DNA from: a bacterium
Lineage (GTDB): Bacteria > Krumholzibacteriota > Krumholzibacteria > LZORAL124-64-63
Assembly (NCBI GenBank): GCA_016873405.1
Contig: VGXH01000027.1
Location: 1 to 10,775 of the forward strand
Reading direction: 5' to 3'
DNA length: 10,775 nucleotides
The translations under genes were made by a program, and so were the position numbers. Numbering within the stretch: position 1 is the first letter of the stretch; every line of letters begins with the position of its first letter. The notes under the pieces were generated by a model, which saw nothing but the letters and a program-made list of their open reading frames with translations, had not been told where the DNA came from and did no database searches. This document shows positions 1 to 6,814 of this stretch, in pieces.

Positions 1-2113
1 CGCGCCCGCCTGCCTGGCGGCGCTGGCCGGAGCCGGCGGCTGCTCGCGCAAGGCGTCGACCGCGGACACGATCGTCGCCGAATCGCCGGCGCCGCTGATC
101 GACCGCGAGCTCTTCTACGGCGACCCGGAGGTCTCCGGCTCCCAGCTGTCGCCGGACGGGCGCTGGCTCAGCTTCCTCAAGCCGCACAACGGCGCCCGCA
201 ACATCTGGGTCAAGGGCGCCGACGAGCCGTTCTCGGCGGCGCGTCCGGTGACCGCCGACAAGCGGCCGGTGCCCGGCTACTTCTGGAGCCGCGACGGGCG
301 CTACGTCCTTTACGTGCAGGACCGCGACGGCGACGAGAACTTCCACGTCTGGGCGGTGGACCCGGCCGGCGCGCCGCAGGGCGAAGCCGGCGTGCCGGTG
401 GCCCGCGACCTGACGCCGGTGCCCGGCGTTCGCGCGCAGATCCTGTCGGTGCCGCGCCGCCAGCCCGGCGTGATGATGGTCGGACTCAACGCTCGCGACC
501 CCCGCTTCCACGACATCTATCGCGTGGATATCGCGACCGGCGAGCGCAAGCTGGTCCGCGAGAACAAGGAAGAGGTCGGCGGCTGGATGTTCGACAACGA
601 GGGCCAGCTGCGCCTGGCCTGGAAGGAGAAACCGGGCGGCGGCGGCGACCTCTACCGCGTCGGTCTGCAGGGCCTCGAGCCGATCGCCTCGGCGACGTTC
701 GAGGAGGACCTCACGCCCATCCAGTTCCACCCCGACGGCCGACGCTGCTACGTGTCGACCAACGTCGGCGCCGACGTCGACCTGGCGCGCCTGATGCTGC
801 TGGATGTCGAGAGCGGCGAATGGGCGCTGGTCGAGTCCGATCCCGAGAGCGAGGTCGACTTCGGCGGCGCCGTCTTCCACCCGACGACCGACGAGCTGAT
901 CGCCACCAGCTACACCGGCGACCGCGACCGGGTCTACCCGAAGACGGCCGAAGCGCAGCGTTTGTGGGACGCCCTGCGCCGGGCGCTGCCCGAGGGCGAA
1001 CTGGCGGTCACGAGCATGACCGACGACCTCGGCCGCCTGCTGGTGGCCGTCCACGGCGACGTCGATCCCGGCTCGGTCTACCTCTACGACGCGGGACCGG
1101 GCACGGCGACGCTCGTCTACAAGGCGCGCCCCGACCTGCCGTCCGAGCATCTGGCCCGCATGGAGCCGGTGACGTACACGGCGCGCGACGGCATGAAGAT
1201 CCACGGCTATCTGACGCTGCCGCGCGGCGGCGGCGGCAGGAACCTGCCCGTGGTGATGTACATCCACGGCGGCCCCTGGGCTCGCGACCACTGGGGCTAC
1301 GAGCCGAACGTGCAGTTCCTGGCCAATCGCGGCTACGCCGTCATGCAGGTCAACTACCGGGCCTCGACGGGGTACGGCAAGAAGTACCTCAACGCGGGCA
1401 ACCGCGAGTGGGGCACCGGCGCCATGCAGCACGACGTGACCGACGCCGCGCAGTGGCTGATCGACCGGGGCACGGCCGATCCCAAGCGGATCGGCATCTT
1501 CGGCGGCAGCTACGGCGGCTACGCGACGCTGGCCGGCGTGACCTGGACGCCCGATCTCTACGCCTGCGGCATCCCCTACGTGGGCCCGTCGAACCTGGTG
1601 ACCCTCATCGAGAGCTTCCCCGAATACTGGAAGCCGTTCCTCGAGGGTTCGTTCTACCGGCGCGTGGGCAATCCGGCGATCGAGTCCGAGCGGCAGGATC
1701 TCATCGACCGCTCGCCGCTGTACCACTGCGACGCCATCAAGGTGCCGCTGCTGGTCGTGCACGGCGCCAACGACCCGCGCGTCAAGCAGCACGAGTCCGA
1801 CCAGATCGTCGTCGCGCTGCGCCAGAAGCAGAAGCCGGTCGAATACCTGGTGGCGCCCGACGAGGGGCACGGCTTCCGCGCGCCCGGCAACCGCCTGGCC
1901 CTGGCCGTGGCCATGGAGCGGTTCCTGGCCAAGCACCTCGGCGGCCGCGTGCAGGAGACCGTGAGCGAGCCCACGGCCGCCGCGTTGGCGGCCATCACGG
2001 TCGACGTCGGCCAGGTGAAGCTGGACGAAGGAGTGAAGCTGGACGAGGGAGTGACGCTGGGCGAGGGAGTGACCCAGGGCGAGGGAGCCGGCGGCGCCGG
2101 CGCCGCGCACTGA
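1..2113 (+). CDS. S9 family serine peptidase (prolyl oligopeptidase / dipeptidyl aminopeptidase-like), 5' partial, probable lipoprotein
   Basis: The frame is open from the left edge (first full codon at base 2), so the true start lies upstream; 703 residues are visible. A GTG at 248 is in frame but is not the start, because family-like sequence ([19 protein letters not shown], a propeller blade) already precedes it. Near the edge, LAGAGGC with Cys at 41-43 looks like the end of a lipoprotein signal peptide, suggesting an exported, membrane-anchored enzyme; the -3 residue is Ala rather than Leu, so this is moderate evidence. Residues about 30-370 form the beta-propeller with repeated SPDGR/HPDGR-type blades. 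Residues about 375-645 are the alpha/beta hydrolase domain: oxyanion motif HGGPW (1265-1279), nucleophile in GGSYGGY (Ser codon 1508-1510), Asp in HGANDPR (1772-1774) and His in DEGHGF (1868-1870). The triad is complete. By family it cleaves short peptides, often after proline; the exact specificity (dipeptidyl- or acylaminoacyl-peptidase) cannot be told. The C-terminus carries a repeat tail beyond the catalytic domain. It converges with lepB. Confidence 0.93.
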   Translation, partial: APACLAALAGAGGCSRKASTADTIVAESPAPLIDRELFYGDPEVSGSQLSPDGRWLSFLKPHNGARNIWVKGADEPFSAARPVTADKRPVPGYFWSRDGRYVLYVQDRDGDENFHVWAVDPAGAPQGEAGVPVARDLTPVPGVRAQILSVPRRQPGVMMVGLNARDPRFHDIYRVDIATGERKLVRENKEEVGGWMFDNEGQLRLAWKEKPGGGGDLYRVGLQGLEPIASATFEEDLTPIQFHPDGRRCYVSTNVGADVDLARLMLLDVESGEWALVESDPESEVDFGGAVFHPTTDELIATSYTGDRDRVYPKTAEAQRLWDALRRALPEGELAVTSMTDDLGRLLVAVHGDVDPGSVYLYDAGPGTATLVYKARPDLPSEHLARMEPVTYTARDGMKIHGYLTLPRGGGGRNLPVVMYIHGGPWARDHWGYEPNVQFLANRGYAVMQVNYRASTGYGKKYLNAGNREWGTGAMQHDVTDAAQWLIDRGTADPKRIGIFGGSYGGYATLAGVTWTPDLYACGIPYVGPSNLVTLIESFPEYWKPFLEGSFYRRVGNPAIESERQDLIDRSPLYHCDAIKVPLLVVHGANDPRVKQHESDQIVVALRQKQKPVEYLVAPDEGHGFRAPGNRLALAVAMERFLAKHLGGRVQETVSEPTAAALAAITVDVGQVKLDEGVKLDEGVTLGEGVTQGEGAGGAGAAH
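2015..2086 (+). repeat. Four 18-bp tandem repeats encoding a VKLDEG-type tail
   Basis: Four head-to-tail 18-bp units at 2015, 2033, 2051 and 2069 lie in frame at the 3' end of the S9 peptidase gene. They encode [18 protein letters not shown] and VTQGEG, and are followed by a Gly/Ala run and the stop. Neighbouring units differ by 1, 2 and 2 bases, so the array decays gradually from left to right, as expected for duplication followed by drift. The tail lies after the hydrolase domain and is probably a flexible, non-catalytic extension. Confidence 0.85.
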
Positions 2114-2124
2114 GGCCTGGGGGG

Positions 2125-2151
2125 CGGGCGCGGCGTCAGTCGCCGCGCCCG
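2125..2151. terminator. GC-rich hairpin between convergent genes, possible bidirectional terminator
   Basis: A perfect 11-bp inverted repeat (arms 2125-2135 and 2141-2151, loop TCAGT) sits 11 nt after the S9 peptidase stop and 11 nt beyond the lepB stop on the other strand. Its position between two converging stop codons fits a shared transcription terminator. Neither side has a T-tract, so it is not a canonical intrinsic terminator; it could instead only stabilise the 3' ends of the two mRNAs. Confidence 0.6.
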
Positions 2152-2162
2152 TGCCCGACGGT

Positions 2163-2855
2163 TCAGGAGACCCGGCTGCAGAACCGCTCCCAGCGCGGGC
2201 GGAACCCGCGCGCGATGTCCAGCGAGCCGGCCAGTCCGATTACGCGGCCGGCGATGTCGTCGCGCGCGACGAAGCCGAACCAGCGCGAATCGGCGCTCAG
2301 GTCGCGGTTGTCGCCCAGCAGGAAGTACTGCCCGTCCGGCACGCGGAACGCGGGCACGTCCGGTCGCCGGCCGCCGCCGGCGAAGGCCACGGCGTGCGGC
2401 CGGCCCCTCAATTCCTCGCGCGCGAAACGCCAGCCCGCCGCCTCCGCCCCCACCAGGCTCCGCAGCGCCGTCTCGTCGACCGGCCCGTAGGCGACCCGGC
2501 GGCCGTTGACCGTCAGGCGGTTGTCGCGCATTTCGATGACGTCGCCGGGCAGGCCGATCACGCGCTTGACGAGCCGTTTGCCGTCGGCCGGCGAGCGACA
2601 GGTGACGATGTCGCCGGCGGCCGGATCCGCGCGGCGGTGGAGCACGCCGCCTCCGAAGGGCAGCTTCACGTCGTAGGCCAGCTTGTCGACGACGATGCGA
2701 TCGCCCACCAGCAGGGTCGGCTGCATCGAGCCCGACGGCACGTCGTGCCAGTCGGCGACGGCCGAGCGGAACGCCAGCATGACGAGGATCATCAGCGCCA
2801 GCGACAGCAGGCCGCTGCGCCGGGCGCGGGCGGACAGGGTACGGAGCCAGGACAT
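2163..2855 (-). CDS. lepB: Type I signal peptidase (LepB)
   Basis: A 230-residue membrane serine protease of family S26, which removes signal peptides from exported proteins at the periplasmic face of the inner membrane. One N-terminal membrane segment (about 16-34) follows an Arg-rich cytoplasmic start. The catalytic Ser43 is in PSGSMQPTL (box B), the general-base Lys97 in KRVIGLPGD (box D), and box E reads [11 protein letters not shown] (181-191). The usual second Asn of box E (GDNRDNS) is Leu here. There is a single N-terminal membrane anchor, unlike the two of E. coli LepB, and the protein is shorter than E. coli LepB (about 324). The ATG at 2855-2853 is chosen because the membrane segment follows it directly; an AAAGGG ribosome-binding site lies 8 nt upstream. 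It begins 65 nt after the EamA transporter stop on the same strand, so the two may share a transcript, and it converges with the S9 peptidase gene. Confidence 0.95.
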   Translation of the reverse strand: MSWLRTLSARARRSGLLSLALMILVMLAFRSAVADWHDVPSGSMQPTLLVGDRIVVDKLAYDVKLPFGGGVLHRRADPAAGDIVTCRSPADGKRLVKRVIGLPGDVIEMRDNRLTVNGRRVAYGPVDETALRSLVGAEAAGWRFAREELRGRPHAVAFAGGGRRPDVPAFRVPDGQYFLLGDNRDLSADSRWFGFVARDDIAGRVIGLAGSLDIARGFRPRWERFCSRVS

Positions 2856-2885
2856 CGAAGGAGCCCTTTCTTCGTCAGGGGGCGA

Positions 2886-2912
2886 GGCCGCGGGCGACCG
2901 CCGGACGCGGCC
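2886..2912 (-). other. Inverted repeat between the EamA transporter and lepB
   Basis: Seven-base arms GGCCGCG (2886-2892) and CGCGGCC (2906-2912) are perfectly complementary, with a 13-nt spacer that can itself pair as GGC/GCC. On the minus strand it begins 8 nt after the transporter stop and lies upstream of lepB. No T-tract follows. It might attenuate or stabilise the transcript, but short GC palindromes are common at this base composition. Confidence 0.25.
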
Positions 2913-2920
2913 ATCGGCAT

Positions 2921-3838
2921 TCAACGTCCGCGGGCGCGGCCGGGTTCCCGGGCGGCGGCTCCGTCGCCGCCCCGCTGCCACCACAACCCGGCGATGATCA
3001 GCAGGAGGCCGGCGACGGTGGCCGGCCGCACGGACTCGTGCAGCACGCAGTGGATGAACACCAGCGAGACGAGCGGCGACAGGAAGATCAGGTTCGCCAC
3101 CCGCGCGGCGCTCGGCGCCAGCCTCAGGGCGCCCAGCCACAGCAGGAAGGTGAAGCCCATCTCGAAGGCGCCCACATAGGCGCCGGCCAGCAGGCCGCGC
3201 GCCGGCAGGTCGAAGTCCGAGCGCAGCAGCACCGCCAGCGCGCACAGCGGCGCCGCGCCCGCGAAGTTCCACCACAGGCCCACGACGGGCTCCAGGGGGG
3301 ACCTGGTGTTCGCCAGCCAGTACAGCGCCCACAGCACGGTGCTGCCCAGGGCCAGGGCGATGCCGACGGGGTCGGCCGCAGCGAGACCGTCGACCGTGCC
3401 GCCGGTCGCGATCAGGAAGACGCCCCCATAGCAGACCAGACCCGCCAGCAGCACGCGACGGCCCGGGCGCTGGCCCAGCAGCGGGATCGCCAGCCAGGAC
3501 AGGGTCAGCGCCCAGGTGTAGTTGAGCGGCTGGGCAACCTGGGCCGGCAGAGGATCGTAGGCGGCGAACAGCACCAGGTAGTACGCGAACGGATTCAGGG
3601 CTCCGAGCAGGAGCGCCCGGGTTCTTTCGCGCCGCGGCGCGCGCGCCAGATCGCCCAGCCGCCGCTGCGCGGCCAGCACGGACGTCAGGCAGGCCACCGA
3701 GACGCAGGCCGCCACGAGCAGGAGCTGGTACGTGTCCAGGTGGCGCAGCGCCAGCTTGAACGCGGTCGCCACCGTCGACCAGACGGCGACGGCGCCGAGG
3801 GCGCGCCAGGTGGCGCGCCGGTGGTCGGGTGCGGTCAC
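2921..3838 (-). CDS. EamA/DMT superfamily transporter (probable metabolite exporter)
   Basis: A 305-residue polytopic inner-membrane protein, the usual length for a 10-helix drug/metabolite transporter. Two tandem EamA repeats are visible. The first spans about residues 13-146, opening with GAVAVWSTVATAFK and including the conserved loop AYDPLPAQVAQPLNYTWAL. The second spans about 158-298, with GSTVLWALYWL, a typical AARVANLIFLSPLVSL segment and a final helix VAGLLLIIAGLWW. Family members export amino acids, nucleosides or other small metabolites; nothing in the sequence fixes the substrate. The GTG at 3838-3836 is chosen as start because it leaves a short polar N-terminus before helix 1 and has GGGAG 10 nt upstream; sequence further upstream in frame is Arg/Pro-rich and unlike the family. 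It is divergent from the efflux operon and lies 65 nt upstream of lepB. Confidence 0.9.
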   Translation of the reverse strand: MTAPDHRRATWRALGAVAVWSTVATAFKLALRHLDTYQLLLVAACVSVACLTSVLAAQRRLGDLARAPRRERTRALLLGALNPFAYYLVLFAAYDPLPAQVAQPLNYTWALTLSWLAIPLLGQRPGRRVLLAGLVCYGGVFLIATGGTVDGLAAADPVGIALALGSTVLWALYWLANTRSPLEPVVGLWWNFAGAAPLCALAVLLRSDFDLPARGLLAGAYVGAFEMGFTFLLWLGALRLAPSAARVANLIFLSPLVSLVFIHCVLHESVRPATVAGLLLIIAGLWWQRGGDGAAAREPGRARGR

Positions 3839-4079
3839 GGGGGGCGGACTCCCGGTCGGGGTCTCGGGCCGCGGGCCGCGGCGACGGGGCGACGTCGCCG
3901 CAGAACTCGCTGGTCCTGGGCCGGACGCCGAACGGCGGCGCGCCGGTCGTGGACCTCGCCATGATGGGTCCCGGCCCGCGATCCGTCCAGCGCGCGGGCG
4001 CTCGCGGCCCAACCGTGATAGCTTTGGGCGCAGTGTGCCGAGGTCCGCTTCCCACCCCTTGCCGCGAGGTATCCGGGGC
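3839..4079. promoter_or_regulatory. Divergent intergenic region between the EamA transporter and the efflux operon
   Basis: These 241 bp separate the divergent starts of the transporter (minus) and the outer-membrane factor (plus), so promoters for both directions should lie here. On the plus strand, TGATAGCTT at 4016-4024 resembles an extended -10 element (TG-N-TAGCTT) and would give a leader of about 50 nt; no -35 box is evident. A 12-bp palindrome GGCGACGTCGCC occupies 3888-3899, 50 nt upstream of the transporter start, and could be an operator. A GAGG at 4066-4069, 10 nt before the ATG, is the likely ribosome-binding site. No coding region is supported here. Confidence 0.45.
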
Positions 4080-5714
4080 ATGCTCAGACCGCAATCGTGG
4101 CGCGCGCCCGGCGCGCCTGCCGCCTCCGTTCCGCCGGCGTTCCCGGCGGCGTTCCTGGCGGCCTTGACGATCGCCGCGGCACCGTCCGCCGCCGTGGCCT
4201 CCCCCGCTCCGATCGCCGAACCCGACAGCGCCCTCGGGACCGTGCTGACCGCGCTGCCGGGCGAGAGCGTCGGCTTGGCCGAGCTGCTGGCGGCGGCGCG
4301 GGCCCGGGCCGTGGCCGCGGGGCTGGCCGACGCCGACCTGGACGACGACGCCGCCGCGCTGCGCGAGGAGCGCGGCGCGTTCGACCCCGAGCTGTTCGGC
4401 GGCGCTGCCTGGACCGGCAGCGACCAGCCGACGGCCTCGCTGTTCGCGGGCGCCCCGATCGTCAGCACCGAGACGGCCGAACTCGAAGCGGGCGCGCGCC
4501 TGAAGCTGCCGGTGGGCACCGAACTGTCGGCCTCGCTGTCGACCGTGCGGACGGTCACGAACTCCGCCTACGCGGCGCTGTCGCCGCAGTACCAGACGTT
4601 CGGCTCGCTGACGGTGCGGCAACCGCTGCTCAAGGGCTTCGGCCCGGCCGCCGCGGCCGGGGTGCGCGCGGCCGAGCGCATGGCCGCCGCGGCCGCGGCC
4701 CGCCGGCAGGCGGCGCGGCAGGCCGTCGCCGCCGAGGTCGAGGCCGGCTACTGGGAGCTCTACGCGGGCGAGCGCGACCTGGCGGTCGCCGTCCTGATCC
4801 GCGACCGCGCGCGCCTGTTCCTGGCGGAGACGCGCCTGCGCGCGCGCGCCGGTTTGGTGGGCCCCAGCCAGGTGGCCAGCGCCGAGGTCTTCCTGGCCGA
4901 ACAGGAGCAGCGCGTGCTGGACGCCGAGGAGCAGCTCGACCGCCGATCCGACAGCCTGGCCTCGCTGGTCGGCCGGCGGCCGGCCGCGGGCCAGCCGCGC
5001 TTCCGCCCGGCCGACGAGCCGCCGGCCGCGCTCCGCGTGCTGGACCTGGCCTCGGTGCTGGCGGCCGCTCACGAGGGCAATCCCGACCTGCAGGCGCTGG
5101 CCGAGCAGCGCGAGGCCGCCGCCGCGCGCGCCGAGGGCGCCCGCTGGGACGCGCGGCCGCGGCTGGACGTGTTCGGCGGCCTCGGCGGTTACGGCCTGTC
5201 CGGCGCGGCGCGCGACATCGTCTTTCCCGGCTCGACCGACACGATCCGCTACGACATCGCCGACGGCTTCGGTCCCGGCTGGGCGCAGGTGCGCGACCGC
5301 GACTACCCCTGGTGGAACGCGGGCGCCGTGCTGAGCGTCCCGCTGGGCGGGCGCGCCGGCGGCGCCCAGGCCCAGCGCCGCCGGGCCGAAGTGGCCCGCG
5401 CCGGGCACCTGCTGGAGGGCGCGGGGCGCGCGTTGGAGGAGCAGGTGCGCGCGCAGCATCGCGAGCTGGAACGCGGGGCGCGACGCCTGGAGTTGGCGCA
5501 GGCCGGCGTCGAGGCCTCGCTGCGCCAGGTGGAGGTCGGCATGATCGAGTACCGCAACGGGCGCAGCACCGCCTTCGAGGTCGTGCGCCTGTCGGCCGAC
5601 CTGGCGGCGGCGCAGCAACGCTATTCGCAGGCCCTGGTGCGCACGGCGCGAGCCGCGGCGGCCCTGACCCAGCTGACCGGCGGTTGGTACCGCGCGGCCG
5701 CGGAACGGGAGTGA
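4080..5714 (+). CDS. Outer-membrane efflux protein (TolC/OEP family channel)
   Basis: A 544-residue outer-membrane factor forming the exit duct of the tripartite pump. A long Ala-rich signal peptide probably ends at AVA|S (after residue 40). The mature protein shows the two-fold OEP layout: long Ala/Glu/Arg-rich coiled-coil helices (about 195-315 and 430-535) alternate with beta-strand segments (about 95-180 and 355-430) carrying the conserved type of strand LTVRQPLLKGFGP and AGAVLSVPLGGR. The pairs EGNPDLQALAEQREAA and LRQVEVGMIEYRNG...FEVV are typical of the family. It is somewhat longer than E. coli TolC, mainly through the leader and N-terminal region. The ATG at 4080 is chosen because a signal peptide follows directly and GAGG lies 10 nt upstream. 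It is first in the operon, and its stop is 2 nt before the adaptor start. Confidence 0.92.
   Translation: MLRPQSWRAPGAPAASVPPAFPAAFLAALTIAAAPSAAVASPAPIAEPDSALGTVLTALPGESVGLAELLAAARARAVAAGLADADLDDDAAALREERGAFDPELFGGAAWTGSDQPTASLFAGAPIVSTETAELEAGARLKLPVGTELSASLSTVRTVTNSAYAALSPQYQTFGSLTVRQPLLKGFGPAAAAGVRAAERMAAAAAARRQAARQAVAAEVEAGYWELYAGERDLAVAVLIRDRARLFLAETRLRARAGLVGPSQVASAEVFLAEQEQRVLDAEEQLDRRSDSLASLVGRRPAAGQPRFRPADEPPAALRVLDLASVLAAAHEGNPDLQALAEQREAAAARAEGARWDARPRLDVFGGLGGYGLSGAARDIVFPGSTDTIRYDIADGFGPGWAQVRDRDYPWWNAGAVLSVPLGGRAGGAQAQRRRAEVARAGHLLEGAGRALEEQVRAQHRELERGARRLELAQAGVEASLRQVEVGMIEYRNGRSTAFEVVRLSADLAAAQQRYSQALVRTARAAAALTQLTGGWYRAAAERE
5707..5711 (+). promoter_or_regulatory. Ribosome-binding site of the adaptor gene
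   Basis: GGGAG lies 5 nt before the ATG at 5717 and inside the last codons of the outer-membrane factor gene. It favours the ATG over the nearby in-frame GTG at 5711, which overlaps the motif, and suggests coupled translation. Confidence 0.6.
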
Positions 5715-5716
5715 CG

Positions 5717-6814
5717 ATGACGACGATCAGGGTGCGGCGCCTGGCGGCCGCGGTGGGCGCCGTGGCGGTCCTGGCCGCCGCCGGTTGTGGCGGCAAGAAA
5801 CAGGCCGGCGGTTTCGCGCCGCCGCCCACGCCGATCGAGACGGCGGTCGTGGCCGCGGGCGCCGTGGCCGACCGCTTCGCCACCGTGGGCACGCTCGAGG
5901 CGGACCTGCAGGTCGAGGTCGCCGCCGAGATCGACGGTGTCGTGCGCTCGCTGCCGCTGCCCGAAGGCGGCGCCGTCCGCGCGGGCCAGCTGCTGGCCAC
6001 GCTCGACGACGTGCAGCCGGCGGCCGAGGCCCAGCGGGCCGAGGCCCTGCGCGACCAGGGCCGCGCCACCTGGGAGCGCGTCCGCACGGTGGTCGAGCAG
6101 GGCGCCGGCGCCCCGCAGGATCTGGACGACGCGACGGCGGCCCTGAAGGTGGCCGAGGCGAACCTGGACCTGGCCCGCGCGCGGCTGGCCAAGACGCGCA
6201 TCACGGCGCCGTTCGCCGGCAGCGTCGGCCTGCGCCGGGTCAGCCCCGGCGCCTTCGTGCGCGCGGGCACGGCCCTGACCGACCTGTCGCGCCTGGACCG
6301 CCTGCGCCTGACCTTCTCGGTGCCCGAGCGCCTGCTCGGCCGCCTGAAGGCGGGCGACGCCGTGCGCATCGAGACCACGGCGCACCCCGGCGAGGTGCGC
6401 GAGGGCGCCGTGGCGGTGATCGAACCGCGGCTGGACGGCCAGACCCGCGCCACGCGCGTGGTGGCCGCCGTGGCCAACCCCGACCTGCGCCTGCGGCCCG
6501 GCATGTCGGCCACCGTCACGCTGGTGCTCGAAGAGCGCGCCGAGGCGCTCACCGTGCCGGACGAGGCCGTCTTCGTCACCGGCGGCCAGGCTTTCGTGTT
6601 CGTGGTCAAGCCTGACAGCACCGTGGCGCGCGCGGCCGTGCAGCTGGGGACCCGGCTGCCGGGCCTGGTCGAGATCACCGGCGGCCTCGAGGCCGGCCAG
6701 ATCGTGGTCCGGGCGGGCCATCAGAAGCTCTACGACGGCGCCAGGGCCGTGCCGACCGGCGGCGCGGATGCCGCGGGCGGCGCCGCGGCGGCCGCGGGCG
6801 GGGGCGGGCGATGA
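5717..6814 (+). CDS. RND efflux periplasmic adaptor subunit (HlyD/MFP family), probable lipoprotein
   Basis: A 365-residue membrane-fusion protein linking the RND pump to the outer-membrane channel. The N-terminus is a short Arg-containing hydrophobic leader ending LAAAGC, so Cys24 is probably lipidated and anchors the protein in the inner membrane; the -3 residue is Ala, a tolerated but less common lipobox. The domain order is standard: first lipoyl half (about 68-97, AEIDGVVRSLPLPEGGAVRAG), a short alpha-helical hairpin (about 98-160), second lipoyl half with the signature TAPFAGSVGLRRVSPG (163-178), beta-barrel (about 190-270, with RPGMSATVTL) and a membrane-proximal domain (about 275-345). 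The last 18 residues are almost only Gly and Ala. Translation is coupled on both sides: 2 nt from the upstream stop, and its TGA overlaps the RND start by 4 nt. Substrate specificity is not evident. Confidence 0.95.
   Translation: MTTIRVRRLAAAVGAVAVLAAAGCGGKKQAGGFAPPPTPIETAVVAAGAVADRFATVGTLEADLQVEVAAEIDGVVRSLPLPEGGAVRAGQLLATLDDVQPAAEAQRAEALRDQGRATWERVRTVVEQGAGAPQDLDDATAALKVAEANLDLARARLAKTRITAPFAGSVGLRRVSPGAFVRAGTALTDLSRLDRLRLTFSVPERLLGRLKAGDAVRIETTAHPGEVREGAVAVIEPRLDGQTRATRVVAAVANPDLRLRPGMSATVTLVLEERAEALTVPDEAVFVTGGQAFVFVVKPDSTVARAAVQLGTRLPGLVEITGGLEAGQIVVRAGHQKLYDGARAVPTGGADAAGGAAAAAGGGGR

Noticed and set aside
248..250. GTG at 248 as the start of the S9 peptidase.
   Set aside because: The frame is open to the left edge and the upstream residues already match the first propeller blade and a signal-peptide end, so the gene starts outside the window.
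820..2490. A 556-codon plus-strand frame across the end of the peptidase gene and into lepB.
   Set aside because: It is out of frame with the peptidase, antisense to lepB, rich in Arg and without recognisable domains.
2163..5618. An open reading frame of 1151 codons on the minus strand spanning lepB and continuing upstream.
   Set aside because: Only the last 230 codons (from 2855) are a real protein. The upstream part is Arg/Gly/Ala/Gln-rich, unlike any family, and runs across the EamA gene in another frame and antisense to the outer-membrane factor gene; GC-rich DNA lacks stop codons by chance.
4097..5716. Upstream in-frame extension of the adaptor frame (as a 905-codon protein) overlapping the outer-membrane factor gene.
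   Set aside because: The extension is an Arg/Gly-rich shadow frame. The true start is the ATG at 5717, followed by a lipoprotein leader and preceded by GGGAG.
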